Positions 5,621-15,759 of a DNA stretch of 30,879 bases are shown here, in pieces. Every line of letters begins with the position of its first letter. Positions within the stretch are counted from its first letter, which is position 1. Source of the stretch: an uncultured Eubacteriales bacterium (GTDB lineage: Bacteria; Bacillota; Clostridia; Oscillospirales; Acutalibacteraceae); assembly GCA_934444365.1 (NCBI GenBank), contig CAKSCM010000018.1, positions 1-30,879 on the forward strand, read 5' to 3'. A program made the position numbers and the translations under genes. The notes below the pieces were generated by a model that was not told where the DNA came from, searched no databases, and was given only the letters and a program-made list of their open reading frames with translations.

Positions 5621-7714
5621 ATGATCAATGTAACGCAGGAGTTCGGTTCGATGGTGTTCGACGATTCGGTCATGAAGGAAAGGCTTCCCAAAGAGACCTA
5701 TAAGGCACTGCAAAAGACCATAAAAGAGGGCCGTCACCTCGATATAAACGTCGCGACGGTCGTGGCGAACGCCATGAAGGATTGGGCCATTGAAAAGGGC
5801 GCTACCCACTTTACCCACTGGTTCCAGCCGATGACCGGCATTACGGCCGAAAAGCATGACAGCTTTATCTCACCGACCGGCGACGGCAAGGTCATAATGG
5901 AATTCTCGGGCAAGGAGCTAATACGGGGCGAACCCGATGCCTCCTCCTTCCCGTCCGGAGGACTCAGAGCCACTTTCGAGGCAAGGGGCTACACCGCATG
6001 GGACGCGACGTCATATGCCTTTATAAAGGACGGAGTTCTTTGCATTCCGACGGCGTTTTGCTCCTATTCGGGTGAGGCGCTCGACCAGAAAACGCCGCTG
6101 CTTCGCTCAATGGAGGCAATAAACCGTCAGGCGCTCAGGGTCTTAAAGCTCTTTGGCAACAATGACGTAAAATCAATTAAAACCACGGTCGGTCCGGAGC
6201 AGGAATACTTCCTTGTGGACAAGGAGCTTTTTAACCGCCGTCCCGACCTTATATACACTGGGCGCACCCTTTTCGGAGCCCGTCCTCCAAAAGGACAGGA
6301 GCTCGACGACCATTATTTCGGAACAATAAAGCCGAGGGTCGCCGCCTTTATGAAGGAGCTTAACGACGAGCTCTGGAAGGTCGGAGTGCTCGCCAAAACC
6401 GAGCATAACGAGGTTGCTCCCGCTCAGCACGAGATGGCTCCGATATTCTCGACCACCAACATAGCGGCCGACCACAACCAGCTGACCATGGAGATCATGA
6501 AAAAGGTCGCCAAGCGTCATAACATGGAGTGCCTGCTGCACGAAAAGCCCTTTGCCGGAGTAAACGGCAGCGGCAAGCATAACAACTGGTCGATTTCCAC
6601 CGATACCGGCGTAAACCTTCTTGAACCGGGCGAGACCCCTTACGAAAACGCTCAGTTCCTTTTGTTCCTTTGTGCCGTTATAAAGGCGGTTGACGAATAT
6701 CAGGATCTGCTCAGGGTTTCGGTTGCAACGGCCGGAAACGACCACAGGCTCGGCGCAAACGAAGCGCCGCCGGCAATAGTTTCGATGTTCCTCGGTACTG
6801 ATTTGAGCGAAATTCTCGCCGCTATCGAAAGCGATACGCAGTACGATTCCAAGGAAAAAGAGCTGCTCAGGATAGGCGTTCATACGCTGCCTAAATTCCC
6901 GCGCGACACAACCGACCGCAACCGCACCTCTCCCTTTGCATTCACCGGAAACAAATTCGAATTCCGTATGCTCGGCTCGGCCTCGTCCATATCCTGTGCA
7001 AACACGGTGCTTAATACGGCGGTCGCCGAGGAGCTCAAAGTGTTTGCCGATACCCTTGAAAAATCTGAGGATTTCGAAAGCGACCTTCACAGCCTTATTA
7101 AAAAGACGATAAGCGAGCATAAGCGTATAATCTTTAACGGCAACGGCTACGATGATTCGTGGGTAAAGGAGGCCGAAAAGCGCGGATTGCTTAATCTTAA
7201 ATCCACACCGGACGCTCTGGTATCCATACTCAGAGAAAAGAATATTAGACTCTTTACCGAGCATAAGGTCTTCTCGAAAACCGAGCTTGAGGCGCGGTAT
7301 GAGGTTCTTACCGACAACTACTGCAAGACGGTAAACATCGAAGCGCTTACCATGCTTGACATGGCTCGCCGCGACATACTCCCGGCTATGAGCGAGTATT
7401 CGGGAACACTTGCAAAGACCTGTGCCGCAAGGGTCGCCGCCGACGCTTCGGATACATGCGACTATGAGCACGAGACCCTTAAGAACATAGCGGTGCTTAT
7501 AAATTCTGCCTACAAGCAGGTCAAAAAGCTTGAAAGTGATCTGCTCGGCGCCAAGTCGATAGACGGTATAACCGGTCTCGGACGGTTTTATAAGGATACC
7601 GTTCTCGCCGACATGGCGGCGCTCAGAGCGTCGGTTGACAGCATGGAGAGCATTGCTCCGGCCGAGAAATGGCCGTATCCCTCTTACGGCGAGCTGCTGT
7701 TCGGCGTAAGGTAA
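5621..7714 (+). CDS. glnN: Type III glutamine synthetase
   Basis: This is a second glutamine synthetase, of the large type III class found in Bacteroides, cyanobacteria and clostridia, forming glutamine from glutamate, ammonia and ATP. It has 697 residues, the usual size. The type III N-terminal region (VFDDSVMKERLPK) is followed by PSGGLRATFEARGYTAWD, the catalytic GPEQEYFLVD, HNEVAPAQHEMAP and NGSGKHNNWS segments carrying metal and glutamate ligands, a GNDHRLGANEAPPAI segment, and a long helical C-terminal region. ATG at 5621 was chosen because an AGGTG site lies just upstream; a GTG three codons earlier overlaps that site. Expression should depend on passing two leader terminators. The genes behind it (asnB, gltB, gltD) run in the same direction and may be partly read through. 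Confidence 0.97.
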   Translation: MINVTQEFGSMVFDDSVMKERLPKETYKALQKTIKEGRHLDINVATVVANAMKDWAIEKGATHFTHWFQPMTGITAEKHDSFISPTGDGKVIMEFSGKELIRGEPDASSFPSGGLRATFEARGYTAWDATSYAFIKDGVLCIPTAFCSYSGEALDQKTPLLRSMEAINRQALRVLKLFGNNDVKSIKTTVGPEQEYFLVDKELFNRRPDLIYTGRTLFGARPPKGQELDDHYFGTIKPRVAAFMKELNDELWKVGVLAKTEHNEVAPAQHEMAPIFSTTNIAADHNQLTMEIMKKVAKRHNMECLLHEKPFAGVNGSGKHNNWSISTDTGVNLLEPGETPYENAQFLLFLCAVIKAVDEYQDLLRVSVATAGNDHRLGANEAPPAIVSMFLGTDLSEILAAIESDTQYDSKEKELLRIGVHTLPKFPRDTTDRNRTSPFAFTGNKFEFRMLGSASSISCANTVLNTAVAEELKVFADTLEKSEDFESDLHSLIKKTISEHKRIIFNGNGYDDSWVKEAEKRGLLNLKSTPDALVSILREKNIRLFTEHKVFSKTELEARYEVLTDNYCKTVNIEALTMLDMARRDILPAMSEYSGTLAKTCAARVAADASDTCDYEHETLKNIAVLINSAYKQVKKLESDLLGAKSIDGITGLGRFYKDTVLADMAALRASVDSMESIAPAEKWPYPSYGELLFGVR

Positions 7715-7909
7715 AGGCATAAACATATAAAAAGATAACGAGCGCTTGAAAAAAGTATAGCCTTCCCCGACGGAAAAACACCGCCGGGGATGTGCTGTAA
7801 CTGAGCGTCCGGCAGGCGCTGCTAAAAAACACCGAGCATATAGCCTGATACGGACGGCGATTTTTAATTCACGTCAAAAACGAAAAGAAGAAAAGGAAAC
7901 ATAGAATAT
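7715..7909 (+). promoter_or_regulatory. glnN-asnB intergenic region with two hairpins
   Basis: A hairpin CCCCG-CGG/CCG-CGGGG (7765-7789, one mismatch) has no T tract. A larger structure joins CGTCCG (7806-7811) to CGGACG (7851-7856) with an inner CAGGC/GCCTG stem, followed by five Ts (7861-7865); it is a candidate weak terminator or attenuator. No clear promoter and no AAGGAN hexaloop were found here. asnB may therefore depend on read-through from glnN. Confidence 0.45.
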
Positions 7910-9496
7910 ATGTGTTCGATAATGGGATTTTGCTCGCATGCGATATCGTGCGAGGAGTTTAAAAAATACTTTGACAGAACCTTATCCCGCGGCCCGGATA
8001 TGAGCCGCATTGAGGATACCGGTTCGGGAATTCTGGGATTCCACCGGCTCGCCATAATGGGACTTACCGATGAGGGAATGCAGCCCTTCGAAAAAAACGG
8101 CAGTATGGCAGTATGCAACGGCGAGCTTTACGGTTTCAGAAAGCTTAAAAAAGAACTTGAAAATAAGGGGTATACATTCAAAAGCGATTCGGATTGCGAG
8201 CTTATATTGCCGCTTTTTGAGCTGTACGGTACCGATATGTTTAAAATGCTCGACGCCGAATTCGCCCTTATAATATACGACAAAAAAACCGGAAAATATA
8301 TTGCGGCGCGCGATCCTATCGGTATACGTCCGCTTTATTACGGGTATTCCGATGACGGTACGATCGTTTTTGCAAGCGAGCCGAAAAACCTTGTGGGGCT
8401 GTGCGGCAGAATAATGCCCTTTCCGCCGGGATGCTATTATATGGACGGCGAATTTATCCGTTATTGCGATATAGCCCATGTTGCAAGCGTTACACATGAT
8501 CCGATCGACGTTGCCTGTAAAAAAATCCACGACAAGCTTGTAAGCGGTATTGAAAAACGGCTCGATTCGGACGCACCCGTAGGCTTTTTGCTGTCGGGCG
8601 GACTCGATTCCTCGCTTGTGTGTTCGGTAGCGGCCCGTTTTTTGGATAAGCCGATAAAAACCTTTTCGGTTGGTATGGATACCGACGCTATCGACCTTGC
8701 TTACGCAAGACAGGTCGCCGATTATATAGGAAGCGATCATACCGAGGTCATAATAAACCGCGAGGAGGTTATAAAAGCGCTGCCCGAGGTGGTAAGGTTC
8801 CTCGGTACCTACGATATAACCACAATACGGGCGTCGATAGGTATGTACCTTGTTTGTAAGTATATCCACGAAAATACCGATTTGAGGGTTATACTCACGG
8901 GCGAGATTTCGGATGAGCTTTTCGGATATAAGTATACCGATTTTGCTCCTTCGGCCGAGGCCTTCCAGCAGGAGGCTCAAAAGCGTATAAGAGAACTCCA
9001 CATGTACGATGTTTTAAGGGCCGACAGGTGCATTTCGGTAAACTCGCTTGAGGCGAGGGTTCCATTCGGTGATCTTGATTTTGTCAAATATGTCATGAGT
9101 CTTGATCCCGTAATGAAGCTTAATCGCTATGGCAAGGGTAAATATCTGTTGCGCCGCGCCTTTGAGGGCGATTATTTGCCCGAGGATATTTTAATGCGCG
9201 AAAAGGCGGCCTTTTCGGATGCTGTCGGTCATTCAATGGTGGACGATTTAAAGGAATATGCCGAAGGTCTTTACAGCGACGAGGATTTTGAGGTAAAATG
9301 TAAAAGGTATACCCATGCGGCTCCATTTACAAAGGAATCCCTGCTTTACAGAGAGCTTTTTGAGGAGTACTATCCCGGTCAGTCGGATATGATAAAGGAT
9401 TTCTGGATGCCAAATAAGGAATGGGAAAACTGCGATGTGTCGGATCCGTCGGCACGGGTTTTGAAAAACTACGGAGACAGCGGAAAAAGAATATGA
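7910..9496 (+). CDS. asnB: Asparagine synthetase, glutamine-hydrolysing
   Basis: The enzyme makes asparagine from aspartate, ATP and glutamine amide nitrogen. It has 528 residues, close to the E. coli AsnB type. Cys2, the N-terminal nucleophile of the class II amidotransferase domain, follows the initiator Met, which fixes the start. CNGELYG (69-75) and RDPIGIRPLYYG (134-145) belong to that domain. The synthetase domain carries the PP-loop SGGLDSS (229-235) and a GEISDELFGY segment in place of the usual GEGADE. The ribosome site is modest (AAAAGGAAA). gltB begins 13 bp after its stop codon, so it is the first gene of an asnB-gltB-gltD operon that uses and regenerates glutamine and glutamate. 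Confidence 0.95.
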   Translation: MCSIMGFCSHAISCEEFKKYFDRTLSRGPDMSRIEDTGSGILGFHRLAIMGLTDEGMQPFEKNGSMAVCNGELYGFRKLKKELENKGYTFKSDSDCELILPLFELYGTDMFKMLDAEFALIIYDKKTGKYIAARDPIGIRPLYYGYSDDGTIVFASEPKNLVGLCGRIMPFPPGCYYMDGEFIRYCDIAHVASVTHDPIDVACKKIHDKLVSGIEKRLDSDAPVGFLLSGGLDSSLVCSVAARFLDKPIKTFSVGMDTDAIDLAYARQVADYIGSDHTEVIINREEVIKALPEVVRFLGTYDITTIRASIGMYLVCKYIHENTDLRVILTGEISDELFGYKYTDFAPSAEAFQQEAQKRIRELHMYDVLRADRCISVNSLEARVPFGDLDFVKYVMSLDPVMKLNRYGKGKYLLRRAFEGDYLPEDILMREKAAFSDAVGHSMVDDLKEYAEGLYSDEDFEVKCKRYTHAAPFTKESLLYRELFEEYYPGQSDMIKDFWMPNKEWENCDVSDPSARVLKNYGDSGKRI

Positions 9497-9509
9497 AAGG
9501 ATAAGGTGT

Positions 9510-12500
9510 ATGAACAGTTCAACCGGTAAAACACTTTACAGTAAAGCATATGAGCATGATGCCTGCGGAATAGGCGCCGTTATAAACATTGACGGCGTTC
9601 CCTCGCACAAAACGGTGGACGACGCACTTTGCATAGTTGAGCGGCTCGAGCACCGCGCCGGTAAGGACGCTACCGGAGAGATCGGCGACGGCGTCGGTAT
9701 AATGCTTCAAATATCGCATGAATTCTTTGCAAAACAGGCCGAAAAGCTCGGCATTGATATAGGCGGCCGCCGTGATTACGGTGTGGGAATGTTCTTTTTG
9801 CCTCAGGATAAATTTCAGCGCCGTCAGGCGCAAAAGATGTTTGAGGTCATATGCGAAAAAGAGGGCGTTAGGTTCCTTGCCTGGCGAGATGTCCCGATCG
9901 ATTCTTCGGTGCTGAGCGAAAAGGCGGCAAGGACCATGCCGTTTATTTGCCAGTGCATTGTAAAACGCCCCGAAAATATTGAAAAGGGTCTTGATTTTGA
10001 CCGTAAGCTGTACGTTATACGCCGTGTTTTCGAGCAGAGCAACGACGATACCTACGTTGCGTCGCTTTCCTCCCGTACGGTTGTATACAAGGGAATGTTC
10101 CTTGTGTGTCAGCTGAGAAATTTCTATCTTGATTTAAAGGACGGGGAATATAAAAGCGCCATTGCTCTTGTGCATTCCCGTTTTTCCACCAATACCACTC
10201 CGAGCTGGGAGCGTGCCCATCCGAACCGTTTTATATTACACAACGGAGAGATCAACACCATCCGCGGCAATGCCGACCGCATGCTCGCCCGCGAGGAGAC
10301 CATGTATTCGCCCCTTTTAAAGGATGATATGGACAAGGTGCTTCCGGTTATTTCAAGCTCGGGCTCGGATTCGGCCATGCTGGACAATACCCTCGAATTT
10401 CTTGTGATGAGCGGTATGCCGCTGCCCCTTGCCGTGATGATAACCATTCCCGAGCCATGGAGCAATGATCCCGATATCAGCCGCCGGAAAAAGGACTTCT
10501 ACCGCTACTACGCCACCATGATGGAGCCGTGGGACGGCCCCGCCGCCATACTTTTTTCAGACGGCGATATAATGGGTGCCGTGCTTGACCGCAACGGTCT
10601 TCGCCCGTCAAGATATTACATCACAAAGGATAACCGGCTTATACTTTCCTCCGAGGTCGGCGTGCTCGATATAAAACCGGAGGATATTCTCTGTAAATCG
10701 CGCCTGCAGCCGGGCAAGATGCTGCTTGTCGATACGGTTAAAAAGCGTGTCATTTCGGATAAGGAATGCAAGGATTATTACTCGGCACGCGAGCCCTACG
10801 GTGAATGGCTCGACAGCCACATGGTAAGGCTTTGCGATCTTCCTATCCCCAACAAAAAGGTCGAAGTCAGCAGCGATACCGAACGCGCAAGGCTTTACAA
10901 GGTTTTCGGTTATACATATGAGGAAATATCCGACGCTATTTTACCCATGGCCAAAAACGGTTCCGAACCGACCGCCTCCATGGGCACGGATATTCCGCTT
11001 GCTGTACTGTCGGAAAAGCACCAGCCGCTTTTTAATTATTTCAAGCAGCTGTTTGCACAGGTTACAAATCCGCCTATCGACGCTCTTCGCGAGAAGGTGG
11101 TAACCGATACGGCCGTTTATGTCGGCTCGGACGGTAATCTGCTCATGGAAAAACCGGAAAACTGCACCGTTTTGCGTATAAATAATCCGATTCTGACCGG
11201 CGTCGATCTCATGAAGATACGTTCCATGAACAAACCCGGCTTCAAGGTCGAGACGGTGTCGCTGCTTTATTATAAAAACACCTCGCTCGAAAAGGCCATA
11301 GAACGTCTTTATATAACCAGCGATCGGGCCTATCGCAATGGGGCTAATATCATTATCCTTTCGGATAGAGGGGTGGACGAAAACCACGTTGCAATTCCCT
11401 CGCTGCTTGCGGTTGCGGCCATGGAGAATTATCTGATACGAACCAAAAAACGTACGGCGGTGTCGATAATTCTCGAGAGTGCCGAGCCGAGAGACGTTCA
11501 TCATTTTGCGACCCTGCTCGGTTACGGCGCGAGGGCGGTAAATCCCTATCTTGCCCACGAGTGTATAGGCGAGCTTATAGATAAAAAGATACTTGATAAA
11601 GACTATCATGCGGCCATCGACGACTACAATAACGCCATTTTGCAGGGCATTGTAAAGATCGCCTCCAAAATGGGCATATCGACCTTGCAGTCCTACCAGT
11701 CGGCTCAGATATTCGAGGCGGTAGGTATCCGCCGTTCGGTAATAGACAAATACTTTACCGAAACGGTAAGCCCGGTCGAGGGAATAGGGCTCGAGGAGAT
11801 AGCTCAGGGCGTCGAGTGGCGCCATTCGAGCGCTTTTGATCCTCTGGGACTCGGGGTCGACACCGAACCCGACAGCATTGGTGCGCACAAGCTCCGCTCG
11901 GGGGACAAGGCGGAGGACCACCTTTATAATCCGCAGACAATAATCGCGCTCAGAGAAGCCACCCATTCGGGCTCGTATGAGCGTTTTAAAGAGTATACGG
12001 CAATGGTTGATGATGAAAGAAAGCCGCATACGTTAAGGGGACTCTTAGAATTTAAATTCGACGAAAACGGCGGGGTGCCGCTGAGCGAGGTCGAGCCGGC
12101 GAGCGAGATTGTAAAGCGCTTTAAAACGGGTGCCATGTCGTACGGCTCAATATCCTACGAGGCTCACACCTGCATGGCGATGGCCATGAACAAGCTCGGC
12201 GGCAAATCAAACTCCGGCGAGGGCGGCGAGGATCCGGCCCGTTTCGGGACCGACAAAAACAGTGCCATAAAGCAGGTGGCCTCGGGACGTTTCGGCGTAA
12301 CGAGCGCGTATCTCGGCAGCGCAAGGGAAATACAGATCAAAATGGCACAGGGCGCAAAACCCGGCGAGGGCGGACATCTTCCCGGTAAAAAGGTCTATCC
12401 ATGGATAGCCAAGACCCGTTATTCGACCCCCGGCGTTTCCCTTATTTCGCCGCCGCCTCATCATGATATTTATTCGATTGAGGACTTGGCCCAGCTTATT

Positions 12501-14021
12501 TTCGACCTTAAAAACGCCAACCGGTCGGCCGATATTTCGGTCAAGCTTGTTTCGGAGGCCGGAGTGGGCACCATTGCGTCGGGCGTTGCTAAAGCCGGCG
12601 CTCAGGTGGTGCTTATTTCGGGATACGACGGCGGTACCGGCGCGGCTCCCAAAAGCTCGATTCACAACGCCGGACTTCCCTGGGAGTTGGGACTCGCCGA
12701 AACCCACCAGACCCTTGTCAGAAACGGCCTGCGTACCAGGGTAAGGCTTGAGACCGACGGCAAGCTCATGAGCGGCCGCGACGTGGCGATAGCCTGTATT
12801 TTAGGCGCCGAGGAATTCGGATTTGCTACCGCTCCGCTTGTGAGCATGGGATGTCTTATGATGAGGGTCTGCAATCTTGATACCTGCCCGGTCGGAATTG
12901 CGACGCAGAATCCGGCGCTGAGATGCCGTTTTTGCGGAAAACCCGAGTATGTCGAAAACTTTATGCTGTTCATCGCCGAGGAATTCCGCGAGATAATGGC
13001 GAAGCTCGGTGTGCGAACGGTGAACGAGTTGGTCGGACGTACCGATAAGATAAAAATGCGGGAGAAAAGCGTTACCAAAAGGGCCGAGACCATTGATTTG
13101 TCATCGGTTATCGGCGAGTGTGCTCCGGTGCATTTTGAGCCTTGCGACGCTTATGATTTCGAGCTTTACAAAACGGCCGATGAGCATGAATTGCTTCCGG
13201 CGTTTGAGACGGCCTTCAAAAAGAAAAGGCCGTGCGAATATTCAATTGAGGTTTCGAGCGTTAACAGAACCTTCGGTACCATTCTCGGCTCCGAGATTAC
13301 AAAGCGCTTCGGCGATTCCCTCGATGACGATACCTATACGGTAAACTGCACGGGTTCGGGCGGACAGTCCTTCGGCGCGTTTATCCCGAAGGGACTGACA
13401 ATTAAGCTGACCGGCGACAGCAACGACTACTTCGGTAAGGGACTTTCGGGCGGCAAGCTTATAGTAAAGCCGGACGAAAAATGCGGCTTTGCGCCGGAGG
13501 AAAACATAATAATCGGCAACGTTGCCCTTTACGGTGCGACCGGAGGCAAGGCCTTTATAAACGGCGTTGCCGGCGAGCGCTTTTGCGTAAGGAATTCCGG
13601 TGCCGTTGCGGTGGTCGAGGGCTGCGGCGATCACGGCTGCGAATATATGACCGGCGGCAGAGCGGTGGTTCTCGGCAAAACCGGAAAGAATTTTGCGGCC
13701 GGAATGAGCGGCGGAATAGCCTACGTTCTTGACGAAAATCATGATTTTTATTTACGGCTTAACAAGCAGATGGTAAATGTCAGCGATCTTTCGGAAAAGC
13801 ATGACCGCATGGAGCTCCACGAGCTGATAGAAGAGCATGTAAAGGCCACCGGTTCAAAGCTCGGACGTAAGATCCTTGATAATTTTGAGGAGTATATCCC
13901 GAAATTCAAGAAGGTTCTGCCGCGCGATTATCAGAAGATGATGTCGGCGATATCCCGTTTTGAAGAAAAGGGCATAGAGCCCGAACAGGCATTGCTTGAG
14001 GCCTTTTATGAGTGTCAGTGA
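9510..14021 (+). CDS. gltB: Glutamate synthase (GOGAT), large subunit
   Basis: The large subunit transfers the amide of glutamine to 2-oxoglutarate, giving two glutamates. It has 1503 residues, the normal length. A short propeptide precedes Cys19 in HDACGIGAVI, the expected mature N-terminal nucleophile of the class II amidotransferase domain. The central domain and the FMN-binding synthase domain follow, with KSNSGEGGEDPARF and ISGYDGGTGAAP. The [3Fe-4S] cysteines are Cys1115, Cys1121 and Cys1126 (C-x5-C-x4-C). The C-terminal beta-helix with repeated GxxxG-like glycines (GSGGQSFGAF onward) closes the protein. Ammonia made in the first domain would tunnel to the second. gltD follows after 19 bp, so the subunits are co-expressed. 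Confidence 0.98.
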   Translation: MNSSTGKTLYSKAYEHDACGIGAVINIDGVPSHKTVDDALCIVERLEHRAGKDATGEIGDGVGIMLQISHEFFAKQAEKLGIDIGGRRDYGVGMFFLPQDKFQRRQAQKMFEVICEKEGVRFLAWRDVPIDSSVLSEKAARTMPFICQCIVKRPENIEKGLDFDRKLYVIRRVFEQSNDDTYVASLSSRTVVYKGMFLVCQLRNFYLDLKDGEYKSAIALVHSRFSTNTTPSWERAHPNRFILHNGEINTIRGNADRMLAREETMYSPLLKDDMDKVLPVISSSGSDSAMLDNTLEFLVMSGMPLPLAVMITIPEPWSNDPDISRRKKDFYRYYATMMEPWDGPAAILFSDGDIMGAVLDRNGLRPSRYYITKDNRLILSSEVGVLDIKPEDILCKSRLQPGKMLLVDTVKKRVISDKECKDYYSAREPYGEWLDSHMVRLCDLPIPNKKVEVSSDTERARLYKVFGYTYEEISDAILPMAKNGSEPTASMGTDIPLAVLSEKHQPLFNYFKQLFAQVTNPPIDALREKVVTDTAVYVGSDGNLLMEKPENCTVLRINNPILTGVDLMKIRSMNKPGFKVETVSLLYYKNTSLEKAIERLYITSDRAYRNGANIIILSDRGVDENHVAIPSLLAVAAMENYLIRTKKRTAVSIILESAEPRDVHHFATLLGYGARAVNPYLAHECIGELIDKKILDKDYHAAIDDYNNAILQGIVKIASKMGISTLQSYQSAQIFEAVGIRRSVIDKYFTETVSPVEGIGLEEIAQGVEWRHSSAFDPLGLGVDTEPDSIGAHKLRSGDKAEDHLYNPQTIIALREATHSGSYERFKEYTAMVDDERKPHTLRGLLEFKFDENGGVPLSEVEPASEIVKRFKTGAMSYGSISYEAHTCMAMAMNKLGGKSNSGEGGEDPARFGTDKNSAIKQVASGRFGVTSAYLGSAREIQIKMAQGAKPGEGGHLPGKKVYPWIAKTRYSTPGVSLISPPPHHDIYSIEDLAQLIFDLKNANRSADISVKLVSEAGVGTIASGVAKAGAQVVLISGYDGGTGAAPKSSIHNAGLPWELGLAETHQTLVRNGLRTRVRLETDGKLMSGRDVAIACILGAEEFGFATAPLVSMGCLMMRVCNLDTCPVGIATQNPALRCRFCGKPEYVENFMLFIAEEFREIMAKLGVRTVNELVGRTDKIKMREKSVTKRAETIDLSSVIGECAPVHFEPCDAYDFELYKTADEHELLPAFETAFKKKRPCEYSIEVSSVNRTFGTILGSEITKRFGDSLDDDTYTVNCTGSGGQSFGAFIPKGLTIKLTGDSNDYFGKGLSGGKLIVKPDEKCGFAPEENIIIGNVALYGATGGKAFINGVAGERFCVRNSGAVAVVEGCGDHGCEYMTGGRAVVLGKTGKNFAAGMSGGIAYVLDENHDFYLRLNKQMVNVSDLSEKHDRMELHELIEEHVKATGSKLGRKILDNFEEYIPKFKKVLPRDYQKMMSAISRFEEKGIEPEQALLEAFYECQ

Positions 14022-14040
14022 TTGAGGGAGGGTGCGAAAA

Positions 14041-15507
14041 ATGGGAAAACCAACCGGATTTTTAGAGTATGAAAGACAGGATAATCCTACGGTGATGCCG
14101 AAGGAAAGAATAAAGAATTTTAATGAATTTCACACCGCCATGGACACCGATAAACGCCGTGAGCAGGCGTCGCGCTGCATGAATTGCGGAGTGCCCTTTT
14201 GCCAAAGCGGAGTGAAGTTCGGCGGCATGTTCAGCGGCTGTCCGCTGCATAATCTTATACCCGAATTCAACGACTGCGTGTACAACGGCCGTGATGAGGA
14301 AGCGCTGCACAGATTGCTCAAAAGCAATCCCTTTCCCGAGTTTACCGGGAGGGTATGTCCGGCGCTGTGCGAGGCGGCGTGTACATGCGGATTAAATGAC
14401 ACTCCTGTAACGGTAAGGGATAATGAGCTGTATATTATAGAAACCGCCTACAAAAACGGCTTTATAAAGCCGGCAGAGCCGCCCATGAGAAGCGGGAAAA
14501 GGGTTGCGGTAATAGGCTCGGGCCCGGCAGGGCTTGCCGTAGCGCACACTCTCAACCGCCGGGGACACAGCGTGACCGTTTTTGAACGAAACGAGCGCCC
14601 GGGCGGCTTGCTGATGTACGGAATTCCCAATATGAAGCTCGATAAATCGGCCGTTTACCGCCGTATAGAGCTAATGAAAAGCGAAGGGGTCGAATTCGTT
14701 TGCTGCGCCGATGTCGGAGCGGATAAGGACGCGAAAAAGCTCATATCCGAATTTGACGCGACAGTAATATGCACCGGCGCCAAAAAGCCGCGCTCCCTTG
14801 CCGGATGCGATGTTTCGACTAAAGGGGTAAGCTTTGCCGTCGATTTCCTTTCGGACGCGACAAGGACTGTAATAGGCGAAAAGCCGGTTTGCAAGGTCGA
14901 CGCCGGGGGCAAAAACGTGGTTATAGTCGGCGGCGGCGATACCGGAAATGATTGCGTCGGCACCTGCATAAGGCAGGGGTGCAAATCGGTGTGTCAGCTG
15001 GAAATAACGCCCGAGCCGCCTCATGAGCGCACAAAGAGCAACCCATGGCCGCAATGGCCAAGGATCTGCAAGACCGACTACGGCCAGAGCGAGGCAATCG
15101 CTTTGTTCGGAGCCGATCCGAGAATCTTCGAAACCACCGTCGAGGAGCTTATAACCGACGAAAACGGTGCTTTAAAGGCGGTAAAGACCGTAAAGGTCGC
15201 CTTTGAAAAAGATGCGAAAACCGGCAAAAGCTTAATGAAAAAAACAGAAAACAGCGAGCGCGTGCTCGATTGCGACCTGCTTTTGATAGCGGCCGGTTTT
15301 GTCGGCGGCGAAGACTATATTTTCGATTCGTTCGGTCTTAAAAAGAGCGAGCGCGGAAACGTGCTTACAAAAGAGGGCGAGTACATGTGCGGCGAAGGAC
15401 TGTTTACGGCAGGAGATGCCCACAGAGGACAGTCGCTCGTTGTATGGGCGATATCTGAGGGAATTCATTGCGCCGAAGCGGTCGACTGCTATCTTATGAG
15501 CTGTTAG
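14041..15507 (+). CDS. gltD: Glutamate synthase (GOGAT), small subunit
   Basis: The small subunit passes electrons from NAD(P)H through FAD and Fe-S clusters to GltB. It has 488 residues, a usual length. The N-terminal Fe-S region has CMNCGVPFC, GCPLHNLIPEFND and CPALCEAACTCG. An FAD-binding GSGPAGLAVA site follows, and a second nucleotide site IVGGGDTGNDCVG probably binds NADPH. The TAGDAHRGQSLVVWAI segment near the end is typical of the family. ATG at 14041 follows a strong GAGGGAGGG site; a GTG three codons upstream lies within that site. It closes the asnB-gltB-gltD operon and is followed by a strong terminator. Confidence 0.97.
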   Translation: MGKPTGFLEYERQDNPTVMPKERIKNFNEFHTAMDTDKRREQASRCMNCGVPFCQSGVKFGGMFSGCPLHNLIPEFNDCVYNGRDEEALHRLLKSNPFPEFTGRVCPALCEAACTCGLNDTPVTVRDNELYIIETAYKNGFIKPAEPPMRSGKRVAVIGSGPAGLAVAHTLNRRGHSVTVFERNERPGGLLMYGIPNMKLDKSAVYRRIELMKSEGVEFVCCADVGADKDAKKLISEFDATVICTGAKKPRSLAGCDVSTKGVSFAVDFLSDATRTVIGEKPVCKVDAGGKNVVIVGGGDTGNDCVGTCIRQGCKSVCQLEITPEPPHERTKSNPWPQWPRICKTDYGQSEAIALFGADPRIFETTVEELITDENGALKAVKTVKVAFEKDAKTGKSLMKKTENSERVLDCDLLLIAAGFVGGEDYIFDSFGLKKSERGNVLTKEGEYMCGEGLFTAGDAHRGQSLVVWAISEGIHCAEAVDCYLMSC

Positions 15508-15568
15508 TTTAATATCCCTGTAGTCTTATCATAAGGCTTTGTCGTGATTTTTTAAAACAATGAACAAT

Positions 15569-15631
15569 AAAAGCCCCGAGCCGGCTGTGAGCTCTTAAAA
15601 TGAGAGCCGAGAGCCGACTTGGGGCTTTTGT
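15569..15631. terminator. Terminator after gltD
   Basis: AAAAGCCCC (15569-15577) pairs with GGGGCTTTT (15621-15629), and CCGGCT with AGCCGA inside extends the stem. Its A/T flanks could let it also end the converging minus-strand transcript from 15760. Confidence 0.8.
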
Positions 15632-15759
15632 CGCAAAAATATAGCGTTTAAAATGTCTAATGTAGGACGGAGCAGATGTCCGGCGAATAAATCCGGTATT
15701 TAAAACAGGTAATATCGCCTTATTATAGCTTAAGTAAACGGTGATTAAGCACCGTTTGC

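Noticed and set aside
6173..7726. 517-codon open frame antisense to glnN
   Set aside because: It is a codon-bias shadow of a clear type III glutamine synthetase; it has no domain signature of its own.
7982..9001. 339-codon open frame antisense to asnB
   Set aside because: It is fully inside asnB with no ribosome site or recognisable motif.
10941..12029. 362-codon open frame antisense to gltB
   Set aside because: It overlaps conserved GOGAT coding sequence and has no independent evidence.
15732..15755. Hairpin AAACGGTG...CACCGTTT just after the aminotransferase gene
   Set aside because: The stem is real but no T tract follows on either strand, so it is not called a terminator.
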